Positions 1 through 12,077 of a stretch of DNA of 64,000 nucleotides are shown piece after piece; positions within the stretch are counted from its first letter, which is position 1; each line of letters opens with the position of its first letter. The notes under the pieces are model-generated. The model was not told the DNA's origin and made no database searches. It was given only the letters and a program-made list of their open reading frames with translations. A program made the translations under genes and the position numbers. The stretch is from positions 54,810,253 through 54,874,252 of the forward strand of contig CM043959.1 of NCBI GenBank assembly GCA_014529385.2, written 5' to 3'. Source of the DNA: Adiantum capillus-veneris (Eukaryota; Streptophyta; Polypodiopsida; Polypodiales; Pteridaceae).

Positions 1-424
1 AGCTATTATCAAGTTTGGATAAGAAATACACAATGTGAACTAACGGCACTCACTTCTCTCCTTTTCATGCTTCCTACCCCCTTGTCGGTTGTCACATTGT
101 AGTTTCGTCTCTTGCGTTGCAACCGCAGGTGTGTGCTTAGGTCTTATATACTTGTCCTAGAAATTTCGTAACATTAGGATGGCATTTGATGTTGTAACGG
201 TCATGTTTTGTTTGGCGATTAGTGATTAGCTTTTGATGAGTTAGATCATTTGAGTATAACTTGTGTTAGATGTAAGTTGTCTGTTGTTTTCCAAGAGATT
301 GACACCCTCTTGTAGCCTCTATGCACTAGTCAAGTGAGCTTCGTCCCATGGATTGGAAATTATGTTTGTGGTTCTCGCTATGTCTGCAATAAGCTAAGAG
401 CGAGGTTAAAAAACCCATCCCATA
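1..424 (+). mobile_element. 3' part of an LTR of the large non-autonomous element family
   Basis: This stretch aligns over most of its length with the second half of the LTRs at 32242-33252 and 51650-52641: shared blocks include the CACTCACTTCTCTCC region near 46, CTTGTAGCCTCTATGCACTA near 311 and the closing pattern before 424. The LTR appears to end at 424 (CCCATA where the others have CCCACA), and reverse-transcriptase sequence of a Gypsy element starts directly after it, so this is the right edge of an insertion whose body lies outside the window. About 254 bases present in the other two LTRs (32705-32958) are missing after position 131. It could be a solo LTR or the 3' LTR of a full element. 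Confidence 0.75.
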
Positions 425-733
425 GTGCCTCGGGTGAAAGATTTGTTTGATAAGCTACAAGACTCTACCTACTTCAATAGGATTGACCTTAAAAGTGTCT
501 ATCATCAAATAAGGATAGTGGATGAAGATATCCTAAAGATTGTGTTTCGTACAATGTTTGGTGATTTTGAATATCTAGTCATGCCTTTGGCTTGACTAAT
601 GCACCAGCCACGTTCAATTGTCTAATGGAGAAATCTTTAAACCCTATCGCAAATTCACTGGAGTGTTCTTTGATGATATTATCATCTACTCCAAGTCCTT
701 GGAGGAACACAAGCAACATCGGTTGCTTGAGGG
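425..733 (+). pseudogene. Gypsy reverse transcriptase fragment
   Basis: The forward translation resembles the reverse-transcriptase core of the chromovirus at 9200-9480, with PRVKDLFDKLQ, RIDLKSVYHQIRI and FFDDIIIYS recognisable; the usual DLKGGYHQIRI glycine pair is changed to SV. A small deletion near 588 breaks the frame in the MPFGLTNAP motif, so it cannot encode an enzyme. It is about 80 percent like the downstream copy by eye. It is joined directly to the 3' half of a chromovirus LTR, which suggests a deletion inside an upstream tandem copy of the same family. Confidence 0.7.
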
Positions 734-1420
734 GTATACTCTCCCACGCTCACTCTCATTGTGTATCATGCAAACTGCAAGAGCTCCCTCTCTTTCTCCA
801 AGCAAGTAGAGAGGTTCATGCCTACACCAACACTCTTGGCTACGGAATGCAAATCCAACCAAGAGACATGCTTTAATACTTAAGCTTGCCATCTTCTCCA
901 TCTTCATTACTATGCTATTATGTATGTTAGCAAGAAGAGTGATGATAAGTGAGGAACTAATTCTTTCTCCTATGAAATGTTTCTTCTTCCTCTTCCCTAC
1001 CCTCATTCCCTGTTGCTAGCTCTCTCCACCTTCAAAGGTTTTTGAGCTCTTGGGACTGAGGCTTGGGATAGTTAATGCTTTCTACAACGTTTATGTTATG
1101 CTTCTGATGCATGAAGCCTTCCATCTTCATTGCATCACTTAGGTCACAAGGAAAACCAATATTGTATTGTACCAAGTCTCTCTTGACGGGAGAAACTATA
1201 ATACAAATGCCTATTGGAGGGGGGACTGACTCCACATAAATCCGGTCCTCAACTGTTGTCATGTTCTCTAAATTCTCTCTCTTGTAAAAGCATTGTTCAT
1301 GCCAAGTTAATCAAATGCTATGTTTATGTTGCTACCATCAATTAAGTTCACCCGCTATGCTCACAAAGTACTTTCTCTAATTTCTAGTACTCTCAAAGTT
1401 AATAGGCCACTTCTATTATA
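734..1420 (+). repeat. Chromovirus 5' LTR, 5'-truncated
   Basis: Homologous to about 12975-13655: shared blocks include GCAAATCCAACCAAGAG, GAGAAACTATAATACAAA, TGGAGGGGGGAC and ATCCGGTCCTCAACT. The right edge at 1420 is set by the primer site that begins at 1422; the terminal CA seen in the 3' LTR is TA here. The first half, including the TG start, is missing and replaced by reverse-transcriptase sequence. Confidence 0.8.
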
Positions 1421-1421
1421 T

Positions 1422-1433
1422 TGGTATCAGAGC
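1422..1433 (+). other. Primer binding site (initiator tRNA-Met type) of the chromovirus
   Basis: TGGTATCAGAGC lies one base after the inferred LTR end, the usual plant initiator-Met primer site. The following 1434-1793 is untranslated leader with no other recognisable feature. Confidence 0.85.
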
Positions 1434-1793
1434 ATTTGGTTTTTCTTTTCTTGCTTAAGAAGAGAGGTCCTTAAGTAGACTATAAATGGTTGATTTTGTT
1501 AATTATATTAGGGTAAGTGGGACTGGGATCTATTATCGGTTTTGTTGAGCCCACTATGTGAGATATGGTGCACACCTCGGGAGCTTTGGACTTCATAATG
1601 GGGTCATTTTGGACTTGCCTATGGCTTTACCAGTATTGAGCCATAAGAAGTCCAAAAGGAGCTAGCCCTCGACAATTCTGCAATATTAGACCCACTCCAC
1701 TACTCTCTATAATTAACCACTTCGAGCCATGGATGTAGATACTTAAGTGCCAATTTTTCAAAGGTTAAGAGGAGTGGCAACTAAGGTTTTGAA

Positions 1794-3645
1794 TTGCCAA
1801 AGCATACACTAAGTATGTACACAAATTTTGTTAACACGGATGACAATAACCAAGAGAGTAGAATAAACATTGATAACTTTGATTTTTCACATGAAGGTGC
1901 TAATGATGATGCCCCCATGTTTGTCAATTTTCTTGTTACTAGGTTGCAGCAAGCTATGGGCAACCCTGCTTTGCAAGCCGAAGTTACTCAACAACTTCGC
2001 GCTTATGGGATTACCCTTCTTCTCCAAGAGGAGAGAGAGCTTAGGAGGCCTCTTGATGAGACCCCCAAAATAAGACTCTCTCCCATACGAGAGGAGGAAT
2101 CCAAAGATCAAGAACGCAATGAAACTTTAAGTTCCTCTAAAGACGTGGCTCCACGAATACGGCGGTCTAGACGATTGCCAACTCCTCCCACGAGGAAACA
2201 TTCAACCCATAGTCCTTCTCCTCGTCGCTCCAAAAGGGAAGAGAGGAAACAAAGGAATAAAAGGGCAAGAAAGAGATCACCTTCTTCTCCTTCTTCTTCA
2301 CCTTCCTCCTCTTCCTACAAAAGCTATGGCTATTCTACTAGCAAATACAAGAGGGGAGGACATCGTAAATCATACCCTGCATGGCGAAGGTCACAAAAGC
2401 TCAAGAAGTTCAAAGAGGGAGGAAAGAGTATTTCTTTTCTCACCCATGATGGCACCTTTGGTGCCACCGACAAAGTATTGGCCTTCATCCAGCAATTTGA
2501 TGCGGACTTTGGAGACGAGGGCTTCACAAAGTCCTCCAAGATACACCATGTAGATATGCACTTCCAAAAATCGGCTCGTCAATGGTGGGCTAGCCTTCGT
2601 GGCAATGGCGAAGCCCCAAAGACATGGAAAACTCTACGAATTTCCATCATGAAGAAATTCCTTGCAAGCGATGCAAAGGACAAAGTGCTTACCGAATGGC
2701 GCAATTTGAAGCTTCTCTCTCATGAGTCTATCCACAAATACGTAGACAAATTTTGGGACTTACATCTCAAGGCTATTGTCTTACAAAAGATAGACTTTGC
2801 CAAGCAAAAGCAACAATTTTGTGCGGGATTACTTGAAGAGATGGCCGAGTATGTCAACTCTCAACGCCCTGGTTCTATCACTGAAGTAATCCACCACACC
2901 ATGATTGCTTCGCGTATCAATTTCCAACAAGGGGCTCGACGAAATGTCAAGCCCATGGAAAATAAAGACAAAAGTGATGCCAAGGGGAAAAACAATGCCC
3001 AAAATTCTTCCCAAGGCAATTCCAACAACAACAACAACAACAATAGGTCCAAGGAGAAGGGAGTTTACAAACGTAAAAACAAACTCTCTCTTAAAGATCT
3101 TGAAGCTTTTCGCAAGGACCATAAGTGTTTTAAGTGTGGTTAGCAAGGACATGGCTATCATTCTTGCCCCGAGAGAAATGCTCGCAATAAGGCTCCTAGA
3201 GCTTCCACCATCGAAGCTCCAAAAGAGGATGCTTGTTGCAAAGGTGCACCTCTCTCCTGTGCTTGGGGAAAGGTAAGGGAGCATCATGCCTTCATCTTGT
3301 TTGACCCTGGCTCTACTCACAACATCATATCAACGGAGTTGGCCACCAAGTTAGGCATTCAAGCTTTTAAGATGGGAGATGCTGTAATGGCCGACACTGC
3401 TTTCAAGGGACATCGAGCCTCCATTACTCCCTTGATTGGAAAGTTGAGGCTCCATGTCCAAAGCTATGTCGACAAAGAAGAATTTTTCATCTCTCCTCTC
3501 CAACATGAGGATGCTATCCTAGGGGCACCATGATTCAACCTCACGGCTGTCAACATGAAGTTCCCTGAAAGAGGATGTACTTCACCTATAAGGGAAAGAA
3601 TGTGTATAAGAGGAGCTACTTCACCTACAGGGGAAAGAACGGGTA
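1794..3645 (+). pseudogene. Chromovirus gag-protease region, broken
   Basis: From the ATG at 1794 an open frame of 449 codons encodes a Gypsy capsid precursor. It has an acidic N-terminus, an Arg/Ser/Lys-rich stretch (about residues 105-205), the retrotransposon gag core with ARQWWASL (about residues 262-269) and an Asn-rich linker. The zinc knuckle is cut by a TAG at 3141-3143 (CFKCG, stop, QGHGYHSC). The frame continues into a retropepsin with FDPGSTHN where FDSGSTHN is typical, and ILGAP followed by TGA at 3531-3533 in place of the usual Trp. Small frame slips follow, and the Copia insertion interrupts the linker at about 3645. The product would be nucleocapsid and protease of virus-like particles; at least two stops show it is dead. 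Confidence 0.85.
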
Positions 3646-3816
3646 TTTTTTCTCTCTTTAGGAGGTTTTTTCCCTCGTGCATTGTATATACGCCCATCAC
3701 TCTAGGGCTATCTATCTTTCGATTGCGCACTAAGTAACACACTCTCTATTGTGTGCCTTGAGCTTCCTTCGTCTTCTCCAAGCTGTGTGCGTTTCTCTGC
3801 AACCCTAATTCCAACA
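3646..3816 (+). repeat. Copia A 5' LTR, lacking its first bases
   Basis: Matches 8590-8758 from the CCCTCTTTAGGAGG block to the closing TTCCAACA. The canonical TGTTACC start and the following 50-odd bases are absent. Confidence 0.85.
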
Positions 3817-3818
3817 TT

Positions 3819-3830
3819 TGGTATCAGAGC
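3819..3830 (+). other. Primer binding site of Copia A
   Basis: TGGTATCAGAGC two bases after the LTR end, complementary to initiator tRNA-Met. Confidence 0.85.
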
Positions 3831-4178
3831 AGGTTGCATCCTCTCGGGCTTAGTCACCAGCTGCTCCAGCACAAGCCTGCTCACTTTCTCCGATTTCAGT
3901 GAGCTTTGGCAAGAGTTCGTAGGTCGACAAATATTTTGGGACAGCTCGTAGAGCTTGGTCTGCTCAGAATTTTGATTTGGGCTCATTTTGGCCTCCATTT
4001 CCACTACAGGCAGTACTGCACAGGCTATTTTGTCATTTTGTGCAGAATTTCTGTTAGTGCCTTTTTTTGCATAACAGGTGCCTTATAGTCTTCTACGGTT
4101 TGTGCTATATAACACAGGTTGTTCCCGCTCCATTTCTCCTATTTTCGGGCAGTTTTCACATCAGGTGTAGCATTTACC

Positions 4179-7100
4179 ATGGCTGACAACAACAACACAG
4201 ATGTGTTGAAGATGTTTGTTGCTGAGGACAGGTTGGATGGAGACAACTACCCTATGTGGGCTTATATGATGAAACATTTTCTTGTGTCAAAGGGTGTCTG
4301 GAACATTGTGCAAGGCATTGATGTACGTCCTGGTTCTGAAAATGTAGGCGATGTTGAGGATGTTGAAGGTCTTGCTGCAAGGATTGCAGCTGTTAGAGTT
4401 GTTTTGCCTATGGCAGAACAAGCTCATTGGGATGTTAAGGATGCGCAGGCTCATGCATTGATTGCGTTGTCTGTGAAGCGCACCATTGGTCCTCACATCC
4501 GTTCAGCAAAATCTGCAAAACAGGCTTGGGATATTTTGGCTGGTCTTTATGCAAGTAGCAATGAGGCTAAAATTGCTTTGCTGCGTAAAGAGTTGGAGTC
4601 GAAGATTATGCATGAGGAAGATGATATGGACACTTTCCTTGCTAGTGTCAAGGATATCAATGAGCAACTTATTTCTGCAGGAGAAGTCATTTCAGACAGT
4701 TCCCTTGTGCAGACTGTTCTTGATGCCTTACCAGATTCTTACCAGACTTTTGCTAGTACTTGGAGACTCATGACCCAAGGAAATCCATAAGTTGTCAAGT
4801 TTGATGCATTATGCACATTGCTGTTGCAAGAGTCACTTTCCAAAAAAAACAGGACTAGACAGCGTGCAGTTGAACAGGCTTTTATTGCTTCTCAAAGAAA
4901 GGGTGGTAACAGCAATGCAGCCACTTCTTATGGTTCTACTGCGAGTGGCAAAACTTATGTTCCTAATGCTTCTGTTGGCAGCAATTCGTATGGCAATTCT
5001 GGTGATAAGGGCAAAAAGAAGATGCGTTGCCATTATTGTAAAGCTAATGATCACTTGATCAAGTCGTGTCCTAAGTTGAAGGCCAAAGAGGCTAAGAAGA
5101 AAGAGGGTGGTTCCAGTGCAAATGCTGGCTCCACTACAAATGCAGCCATTGTTGAGTCTTCTGTGAAAGGAGACTGTAATGCTGATGTTGATGCAGAATG
5201 GGCTTTTAGTGCAGAGTGCACTTACAATCCTATTGTCCATGATACATGCTTGTCAGTTGCTGCAGATTCACATGTGTGGTATTTCGACAGTGGTGCTACA
5301 AAGCACATTACCTCACATCGTGAATTGTTTACCTCTCTCAAGTCTATCCCTCGTGGGAATTCAGTCACATGTGCCAACAACTCCTCTTATCCAGTTCAGG
5401 GAGTTGGAAAGATTGTGCTCACTGCTGCTAATGGCAACTCATTCACACTTGTTGATGCACTTTATGTACCTGGGATCAAGAAGAATCTCTTGTCTGTATC
5501 TGCACTTGCTAGACTTGGACTTGTAGTCAAATTTGTGGATGACAGATGTACAATTCATGATCTCAGTTTTGGTGATGAAATTGTTGCATCTGGCCTTTTG
5601 TGCCGTGGGCTGTATAAGATCACTTTGTATGACAGTGTAGACAAAATTTTGCGAATGTTGTTGCAGATTCAAGGGCTATTTCAGATACAAAACTTTGGCA
5701 TGCATGTTTTGGTCATCTGAATTTTGCCAGTTTGCTGCGTTTGTAGAAATCTGATATGGTTGCTTCTTTGCCGCCTCTTGAAGCACCTGTCAAACATGTT
5801 TGTGAAGGCTGTATTTTGGGTAAGATGCAGCGTTCTAAATTTCCAAAGGATGGTTCAATTCGGGCCACATGCAGGTTGCAGCTTGTGCATAGTGATGTTT
5901 GTGGGCCCATGCAAACTCCGTCCTTGGGCAATTACCTGTACTTCGTGACTTTCATTGATGATTACTCTAGGCATGCATGGGTATTTCCGCTTAAAGCGAA
6001 GTCCAAAGTTTTTATGTGCTTCAAACAATTTCTGGCTATGGCTGAAAATGTCTCGAAATATACTATGGGCACCCTCCGTTCCGATCGAGGGGGGGAGTAT
6101 ATGTCTCATGAATTTAATGCATTTCTGGCTAGTCGTGGGATAAAACACCAATGTACAGTGCCTTATACACCTCATCAAAATGGTGTTGCTGAGAGGAAAA
6201 ACATGTCACTAACGGAAATGGCACGATGTATGGTCAAAAGTCAAGCTTTGCCGCATTCTTTTTGGCTTGAGGCCATCATGTGTGCCACATATGTACTTAA
6301 CAGGTGTCCTACGAAAGCTTTGCAGTCTATTACTCCATATGAAGCATGGCATGATAGAAAGCCTTCTATTGAGCACATGCGTGTTTTTGGCTGTTTGGCA
6401 TATGCTTTGGTGCCACAAGTGCGGCGCAGAAAATTGGATGATAAGGCTGTCAAATGTATTTTTGTTGGTTATAGTGCTGAAAGCAAAGGTTACAGGTTGT
6501 ATCATCCGCAAACAAAACGTATTCTGGTTTCTCGGGATGTAGTGTTTGTGGAAGATTCTGTTCAGCCCTTGCTGTCATGTACTAGAGACAATAATGTAAG
6601 CTCACAGGACATTTATGACACTTTGTTGCCTCTTTTCAGTGGTGGAAAAAGTTCCAATGAGGCAAATGTACAACCTATGGAGGTTTTTGAAAATGTTTTA
6701 GATCAGCCTATTATTACTGATGCAGATGTACATGATGTACTTGATGAGGAAAGGGCTGAAAATGAGCAGGCTAGAGGTATGCCAAAATGGCTGGTGCACA
6801 CTTTGCGTGACAGTAAATTGGATGCACCTTTGTCTAGTCGTACTCGTTCAGGCTCTCGCCATGAATCTTATGCATCAGATTGTTATGCTTTGGCTGTGTT
6901 TAGCTTACATGATGTTGAGGAGCCTCTGTCTTTTGATGAAGCACAGAATTCAATAATTGGATTTTTGCCATGCAATCAGAATATGATGCACTTATAGAAA
7001 ATGACACATGGACTTTATGTGATTTGCCTCCTGGCAAAAAGGCCATTGGTACGAAGTGGGTTTACAACTTGAAACGCAAGCCGGATGGTGAAATCGATCG

Positions 7101-8456
7101 CCATAAGTCTCGACATGTTGCAAAAGGTTATGCACAGCAAAAAGGCATAGATTATGAAGAGACTTTTGCTCCCACTTGTCGTATGACTATTGTACGTTTT
7201 CTATGTGCATTGGCAGCTCATTTTGGTTGGGATGTATATCAATCAAACATTGTTACTGCTTTCTTGAATGGTGACATATTTGAGGAAGTTTATGTAACGC
7301 AGCCTCGTGGTTTTGTCATAAAAGGACAAGAGGACAAAGTGTAAAGATGTAAGAAGGCTTTGTATGGGTTGAAGCAATCTCCTCGTGCTTGGTATGAGAA
7401 AGCTGACACTCATTTGGTTAAACGAGGCTTTCGTAACAGTCCAACAGAAATCACATTGTATGTAAAGCGTGAGGATGATGTACTTCTCATTGTGGTTCTT
7501 TATGTTGATGATTTGCTGATCATTGGACCAAATGAGAGACATATTGCTGAATTTAAGGCTGATTTGAATGCTACTTTCAAGATGAAAGATTTGGGGCTGT
7601 TGCATCATTACTTGGGTATACAGTTTAAGCAGTGTGATGGTGGTATTGCCTTGTGTCAGAAAAGTTACATAGAGACATTGCTATGTAAGTTTGGACTTGA
7701 GGATTGCAAACCTATTGCCAAATCCATGGAAACAGGTTTGAAGTTGAGTCTGCATGATGCTGGCGATCCTCCTGATGTCACTCTTTACCAAACTGTTGTT
7801 GGCTGCCTCATTTATGTATGCAACACGAGGCCGGATATTCAGTTTGCAGTCTCACAGGTCAGCAGATTTATGCATAGCCCAGGGTCTAAGCATTGGCACG
7901 CTGTCAAGAGGATTTTTCGCTACTTAGTGGCACTTTACATCTTGGCTTGTTTTATCCCAAGCGGGGATCATTGCCGCCAGACTTACATGCTTTTTCAGAC
8001 TCAGATTGGGCTGGTTGTTTTGACATGCGAGTGTCCACAAGTGGTTTTTGTTTCATGCTTGGCAGTTCATGTATATCATGGTTGAGCAAGAAGCAACCTA
8101 CTGTGGCCACTTCGAGTTGTGAGGCTGAGTACAGGGCAGTCTTCACAGCTACGGTTGAGTGTGTATGGCTCAGACACCTTATGGCTGATTTGGATGTTGG
8201 ACAGGACACTGCCAACACTATCTACAATGACAGTCAGAGCGCATTGGCAGTTGCGAGGAACCCAGTTTTTCATGCTCGCACAAAGCACATTGAGGTGCAT
8301 TACCACTATGTCAGGGATAGACTCTCAGTAGGAGAGATCGGCTTGGCTTATGTGCCAACACAGGACAACCTTGCGGATCTTTTCACAAAGGCATTGTCTC
8401 GTGAGAAGCTTGAAGCTTTCCGCAAAGCTTTGGGCTTACTCCCCTTTGTGGACTGA
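4179..8456 (+). pseudogene. Copia A gag-pol polyprotein, broken
   Basis: Starts MADNNN at 4179. In order: a capsid domain of the UBN2/retrotran_gag type, zinc knuckle CHYCKANDHLIKSC (near 5028), protease WYFDSGATKHIT with its Asp intact, integrase with the LWHACFGH zinc block, HSDVCGPM, RSDRGGEY and GVAERKN, reverse transcriptase with LYVDDLLI, and RNase H with SDSDWAG, SCEAEY and NDSQSAL, ending LPFVD at 8456. Breaks: TAA at 4788, frameshift near 5645, TAG at 5744, frameshift near 6953, TAA at 7342, frameshift near 7925. The first catalytic Asp of RT is Asn here (QSNIVTAF, against QSDIITAF in copy B). The order integrase before RT defines Copia. Confidence 0.9.
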
Positions 8457-8531
8457 TCCTGTCCTCAGGGCATGGCACTTCCCTTTACTCATGTGCCAGC
8501 TCTCGTTCACTGCATCACTCCAGGGGGGATT

Positions 8532-8758
8532 TGTTACCATATACATGTGGTAGTGATGTGTGTGAACACACTAGGACTGTCGGGGCATTTTTTCCCTCTT
8601 TAGGAGGTTTTTCCCCCCGTGCATTGTATATACACCCATCACTCTAGGGCTATCTATCTTTCCATTGCACACTAAGTAACACACTCTCTATTGTGTGCCT
8701 TGAGCTTCCTTCGTCTTCTCCAAGCTGTGTGTGTTTCTCTGCAACCCTAATTCCAACA
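8532..8758 (+). repeat. Copia A 3' LTR
   Basis: 227 bp, TGTTACC to CCAACA, preceded by the purine tract AGGGGGGA. The same length and ends are seen in copy B's 5' LTR (25607-25833). Confidence 0.9.
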
Positions 8759-11717
8759 GGTAACACTATACCCATTGTACATACACAAGCTTTAAACAAG
8801 TCAATAAAGAGCTCTATTTCCGTGTACATGATTTTTGTTAAAGATTCTCAAAATGAAACTAATGTTTTATCAAAAGAAAATATACACAATCAAAAGGAAT
8901 TAGAGTTATCCAATTTTCTCAAAGGGTTTCAAGATGTCTTTATTGACAACATCCCTTGTGAGCATGCAATTGAACTTCTTCCAGGAAGTTCACCGGCCAA
9001 CAAACCTCCTTATAGAGTTTCTCAAGCTCAACAAGAGGAGATTATACGGCAAGTGCATGAGTTAGTTTAGAAGGGCATGGTTAGGCCTAGCTCATCTCCA
9101 TTTTGTTCTCCTGTGCTACTAGTGCAAAAGAAAGACGGCACATATCTTATGTGTGTCAACTATAGAGCACTAAATAAGATCACTATCAAGAATAGGTTTC
9201 CTGTTCCACGGGTAGAAGACCTATTTGATAAGCTACAAGGGTCCACCTACATCATTAGGATTGACTTAAAAGGTGGCTATCATCAAATAAGGATAGTTGA
9301 TCAAGACATTGTATAGACCGTATTTCACACTACGTTTGGTCTTTATGAATACATTGTCATGCCTTTTGGCTTGACCAATGCACCAACCACATTCAACCGC
9401 TTGTGGAGAAGCTATTCATGCCTCACCGAACCTTTACTGGAGTGTTCTTTGATGATATCATCATCTACTCTAATTCATTAGACGAACACAAGCGACACCT
9501 CCAGGTAATATTTCAAGCTCCAAGAGAGAATAAACTGTATGTTAATCGAAAGAAAAGTAAATTTTTCTTACAAGAGATTCAGTATTTAGGTTACATTATC
9601 TCTCAAGATGGCATCCAAATGGATCCATCAAAGTTAGAGGTAATAAAAGGATGGCCTAAACCAAAGAATCTTCATGAGTTAAGAAGCTTTATAGGTATGT
9701 GCTCATACTATAAACGCTTCATAGAAAAGTTCTCACTAATAGCAAGACCATTACATGACCTAACAAAGAAAAACGTTAGGTACACATGGTCTGCCAAGGA
9801 GAAAAATGCTTTCAAAAAGCTTAAACAAAAGCTTATCTCTCAACCTGTGCTTACACTACCGGATCTCTCAAAGCCATTTAAGGTCCAATGTGATGCTTGT
9901 GGTGATTGCCTTGGAGTTGTTTTGCTTCAAGAAGGGCACGCCATAGGCTATGAAAGTCGAAGGCTCGACCTGTTGAGCAAGCTCTAGGCATATATGAAAA
10001 GGAACTCCTTGCAGTTCTACATGCCTTAGACTCATGGAAGCACTATTTATTGGGGACTCCTTTCATTCTGCGAGCGAACGGATCACCAAAGTCTTAAGTA
10101 CTTCATGACGCAGACCAAGCTCTCCGACAAACAAATGAGGTGGGCAAATTTCCTTTTGCAATTTCATTTTCATATTGCTCACATTGCTGGCAAGCATAAT
10201 CAAGTAGCCGATGCACTCTCAAGACGGCCAAGAGTGAATGTGGTTTCCATAGCAACTCACAATGATCTATCTTCTATGATAGATGAGTAATCTATTGACC
10301 CCAATTTTATAGATGTGATTTCAGCCCTTGCACTAGGGAAGAAAGAGGAACCATTTACTTTACAAGATGGTTATCTTCTCTATGGCAATAGACTATGCGT
10401 TACTAGCTCACTACGTGAGAAAGTAATGTGTGAATCTTATGCTCCTCCTTATGCAGGGCATAGAGGGATTCAGTCTACCCTAGGGGATTGAACCATATTT
10501 CTATTGGCCTACCATGAAAGTAAACATACAAGAGTATGTTTCTAAATGTGTGGTATGCCAAAAGACGAAGTTTGATAGAGGGAAGCAACTTGGATTGCTT
10601 CAACCTTTGCCAATCCCTAATTCACCATGTGAGAGCATATCCATGGATTTTATCTTTGGATTGCCTAAGTCTATCCATGGGAATACGAGAATATGGACGA
10701 TAGTAGATAGGTTCAGTAAACAAGCTCATTTTATACCTGTCAAAAAGACTATCAAAGCCCATCAAATGGCAACCCTCTTCATTTCGCAAATCTTCAAGTA
10801 CCATGGCTTTAATGTCCATAGTGTCGGATAGAGATCATAGAATGAACAGTAATTTCTGGAAGGGTCTCTTTGAGAATTTAGGAACAAGGCTAAACTTCTC
10901 TTCGGCCTATCACCCGCAAACGGATGGCCAAAGTGAAATAGCTAACCTAACAATTCTCGATCTACTAAAATCCTATGTAACAGAAGGAGATCAAAGATCC
11001 CAATGGGAGAAGTACTTACCCTTAGTGGGGTATGCCTACAATAGCACTGTACATACTTCCACAGGAAAAGCACCTTTTGAAATATTTGAGGGAAGATCAA
11101 AAAGTCCCTTGCTACTTAAGGTACACGGGAAGATCTTTGCTGCAGATGAGTATAGTTGAGACCTACAAGAATCTTTTAAAAAGATTAAGGATGCTATCTC
11201 TATCTCACAACAAAGGCAAAAGGCTGTTGCTGACAAGCACATAAGAGCCCAAGCCTTTAAAGAAAATGATTGGGTCTTACTCAAATTTCCCAAGGCCCGA
11301 TTAAGGCATACAACATGCAAGAATCCTACGGGACATCAAAATTACTATGCTAAGTTAGCAAAAAGGTACTATGGTCCCTTCTAGATTCTTAGGCCAATCA
11401 ATGAGATGGCCTATCAACTCAAGTTGCCCAACCATTGGCCCATACAAAATACTTTCCATGTGAGCCTACTAAAGCCGTACAAAGGAGAGCCACCTCAAGA
11501 ACCAACTATTGAAGACCCACCGGAGATCGAGGACCAAGAAGAGGTGCTACAGCCCGAGTCCATTCTCCGACATGAAGACAAGGTACTAAGAGGCGGTAAG
11601 ACTATCCGACGATATCTTATTAAGTTTAAGAATTATCCTTTTGAAGATGCTAGATGGATGCAAGGCATACAATTAAAGGATAACCTAAACCTTGTCAATG
11701 CTTACAATGGTTCCTAA
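8759..11717 (+). pseudogene. Chromovirus pol: reverse transcriptase, RNase H, integrase, chromodomain
   Basis: Continuation of the Gypsy reading frame beyond the Copia insertion. [48 protein letters not shown] and FFDDIIIYS (the YxDD box as FFDD). RNase H: QCDACGDCLG and HIAGKHNQVADALSR. Integrase: CVVCQKTK (zinc), SMDFIFGLPKS, IVSDRD and SSAYHPQTDGQSE. C-terminus (11406-11717): a chromodomain-like block with RRYLIKFKNYPFEDARWM, which in this lineage is thought to steer integration to chromatin marks. Breaks include TAG at 9068 and 9314, frameshifts near 9400, 9980 and 10820, and stops at 11157 and 11382, so it is inactive. Confidence 0.9.
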
Positions 11718-12077
11718 GAGTAAGCAAATGTACAAATGTTAAAAATGAACAAAAGTTTTGTTTTATAAGACTCTCTTTTTCTTTATTGTGCACAAAAATG
11801 AAGTAGTATGCATGCTTAGATCAAGTTTGCGGAGACGACGTCTCCCGAACACCAAGTAGAGCTTGCCACTCTACTATGGAAGATGATAGGACTAATGTGC
11901 ATACATGCTTGCGGCAGCCTCAGGCTCTCAAGTACCAAATGGACTAGTCATCCATTGTGGAATGATGTCGTAGGGTAACATAGGGATCCTCTACCCGCTA
12001 GGAAAAAGGAAAAATGAATATACTTTATCTTCTCTACCCCATAGTCGAGGACGACTATGATTTCAAGAGAGAGGTAA
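11718..12077 (+). other. Chromovirus 3' untranslated region and purine tract
   Basis: No open frame. It ends in the polypurine tract AAGAGAGAGG (12065-12074), which primes plus-strand synthesis just before the LTR. The segment 11888-11994 is duplicated at 13656-13762. Confidence 0.7.

Larger units (their letters stand above)
3646..8758 (+). mobile_element. Copia element, copy A
   Basis: A Ty1/Copia element inserted in the chromovirus. It has a shortened 5' LTR (3646-3816), a primer site at 3819-3830, one polyprotein region, a purine tract ending at about 8531 and an intact 227 bp 3' LTR (8532-8758, TGTTACC...CCAACA). The chromovirus sequence on both sides joins through GGTA (3642-3645 and 8759-8762), the remaining target duplication. 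The first 58 or so bases of the 5' LTR are gone although the flanking target bases remain. A sister copy is at 25607-30136. Confidence 0.9.

Noticed and set aside
1-424. Missing 254 bases explained as a retrotransposed spliced RNA
   Set aside because: The left break coincides with a donor-like GT but the right break leaves GTGTGCTTAG in place and is not preceded by AG, so it is not an exact splice product.
4119-4178. Upstream in-frame ATG extending the Copia A gag by 20 residues
   Set aside because: Copy B starts at the equivalent of the MADNN methionine (26160) and the upstream residues are not conserved, so 4179 is used.
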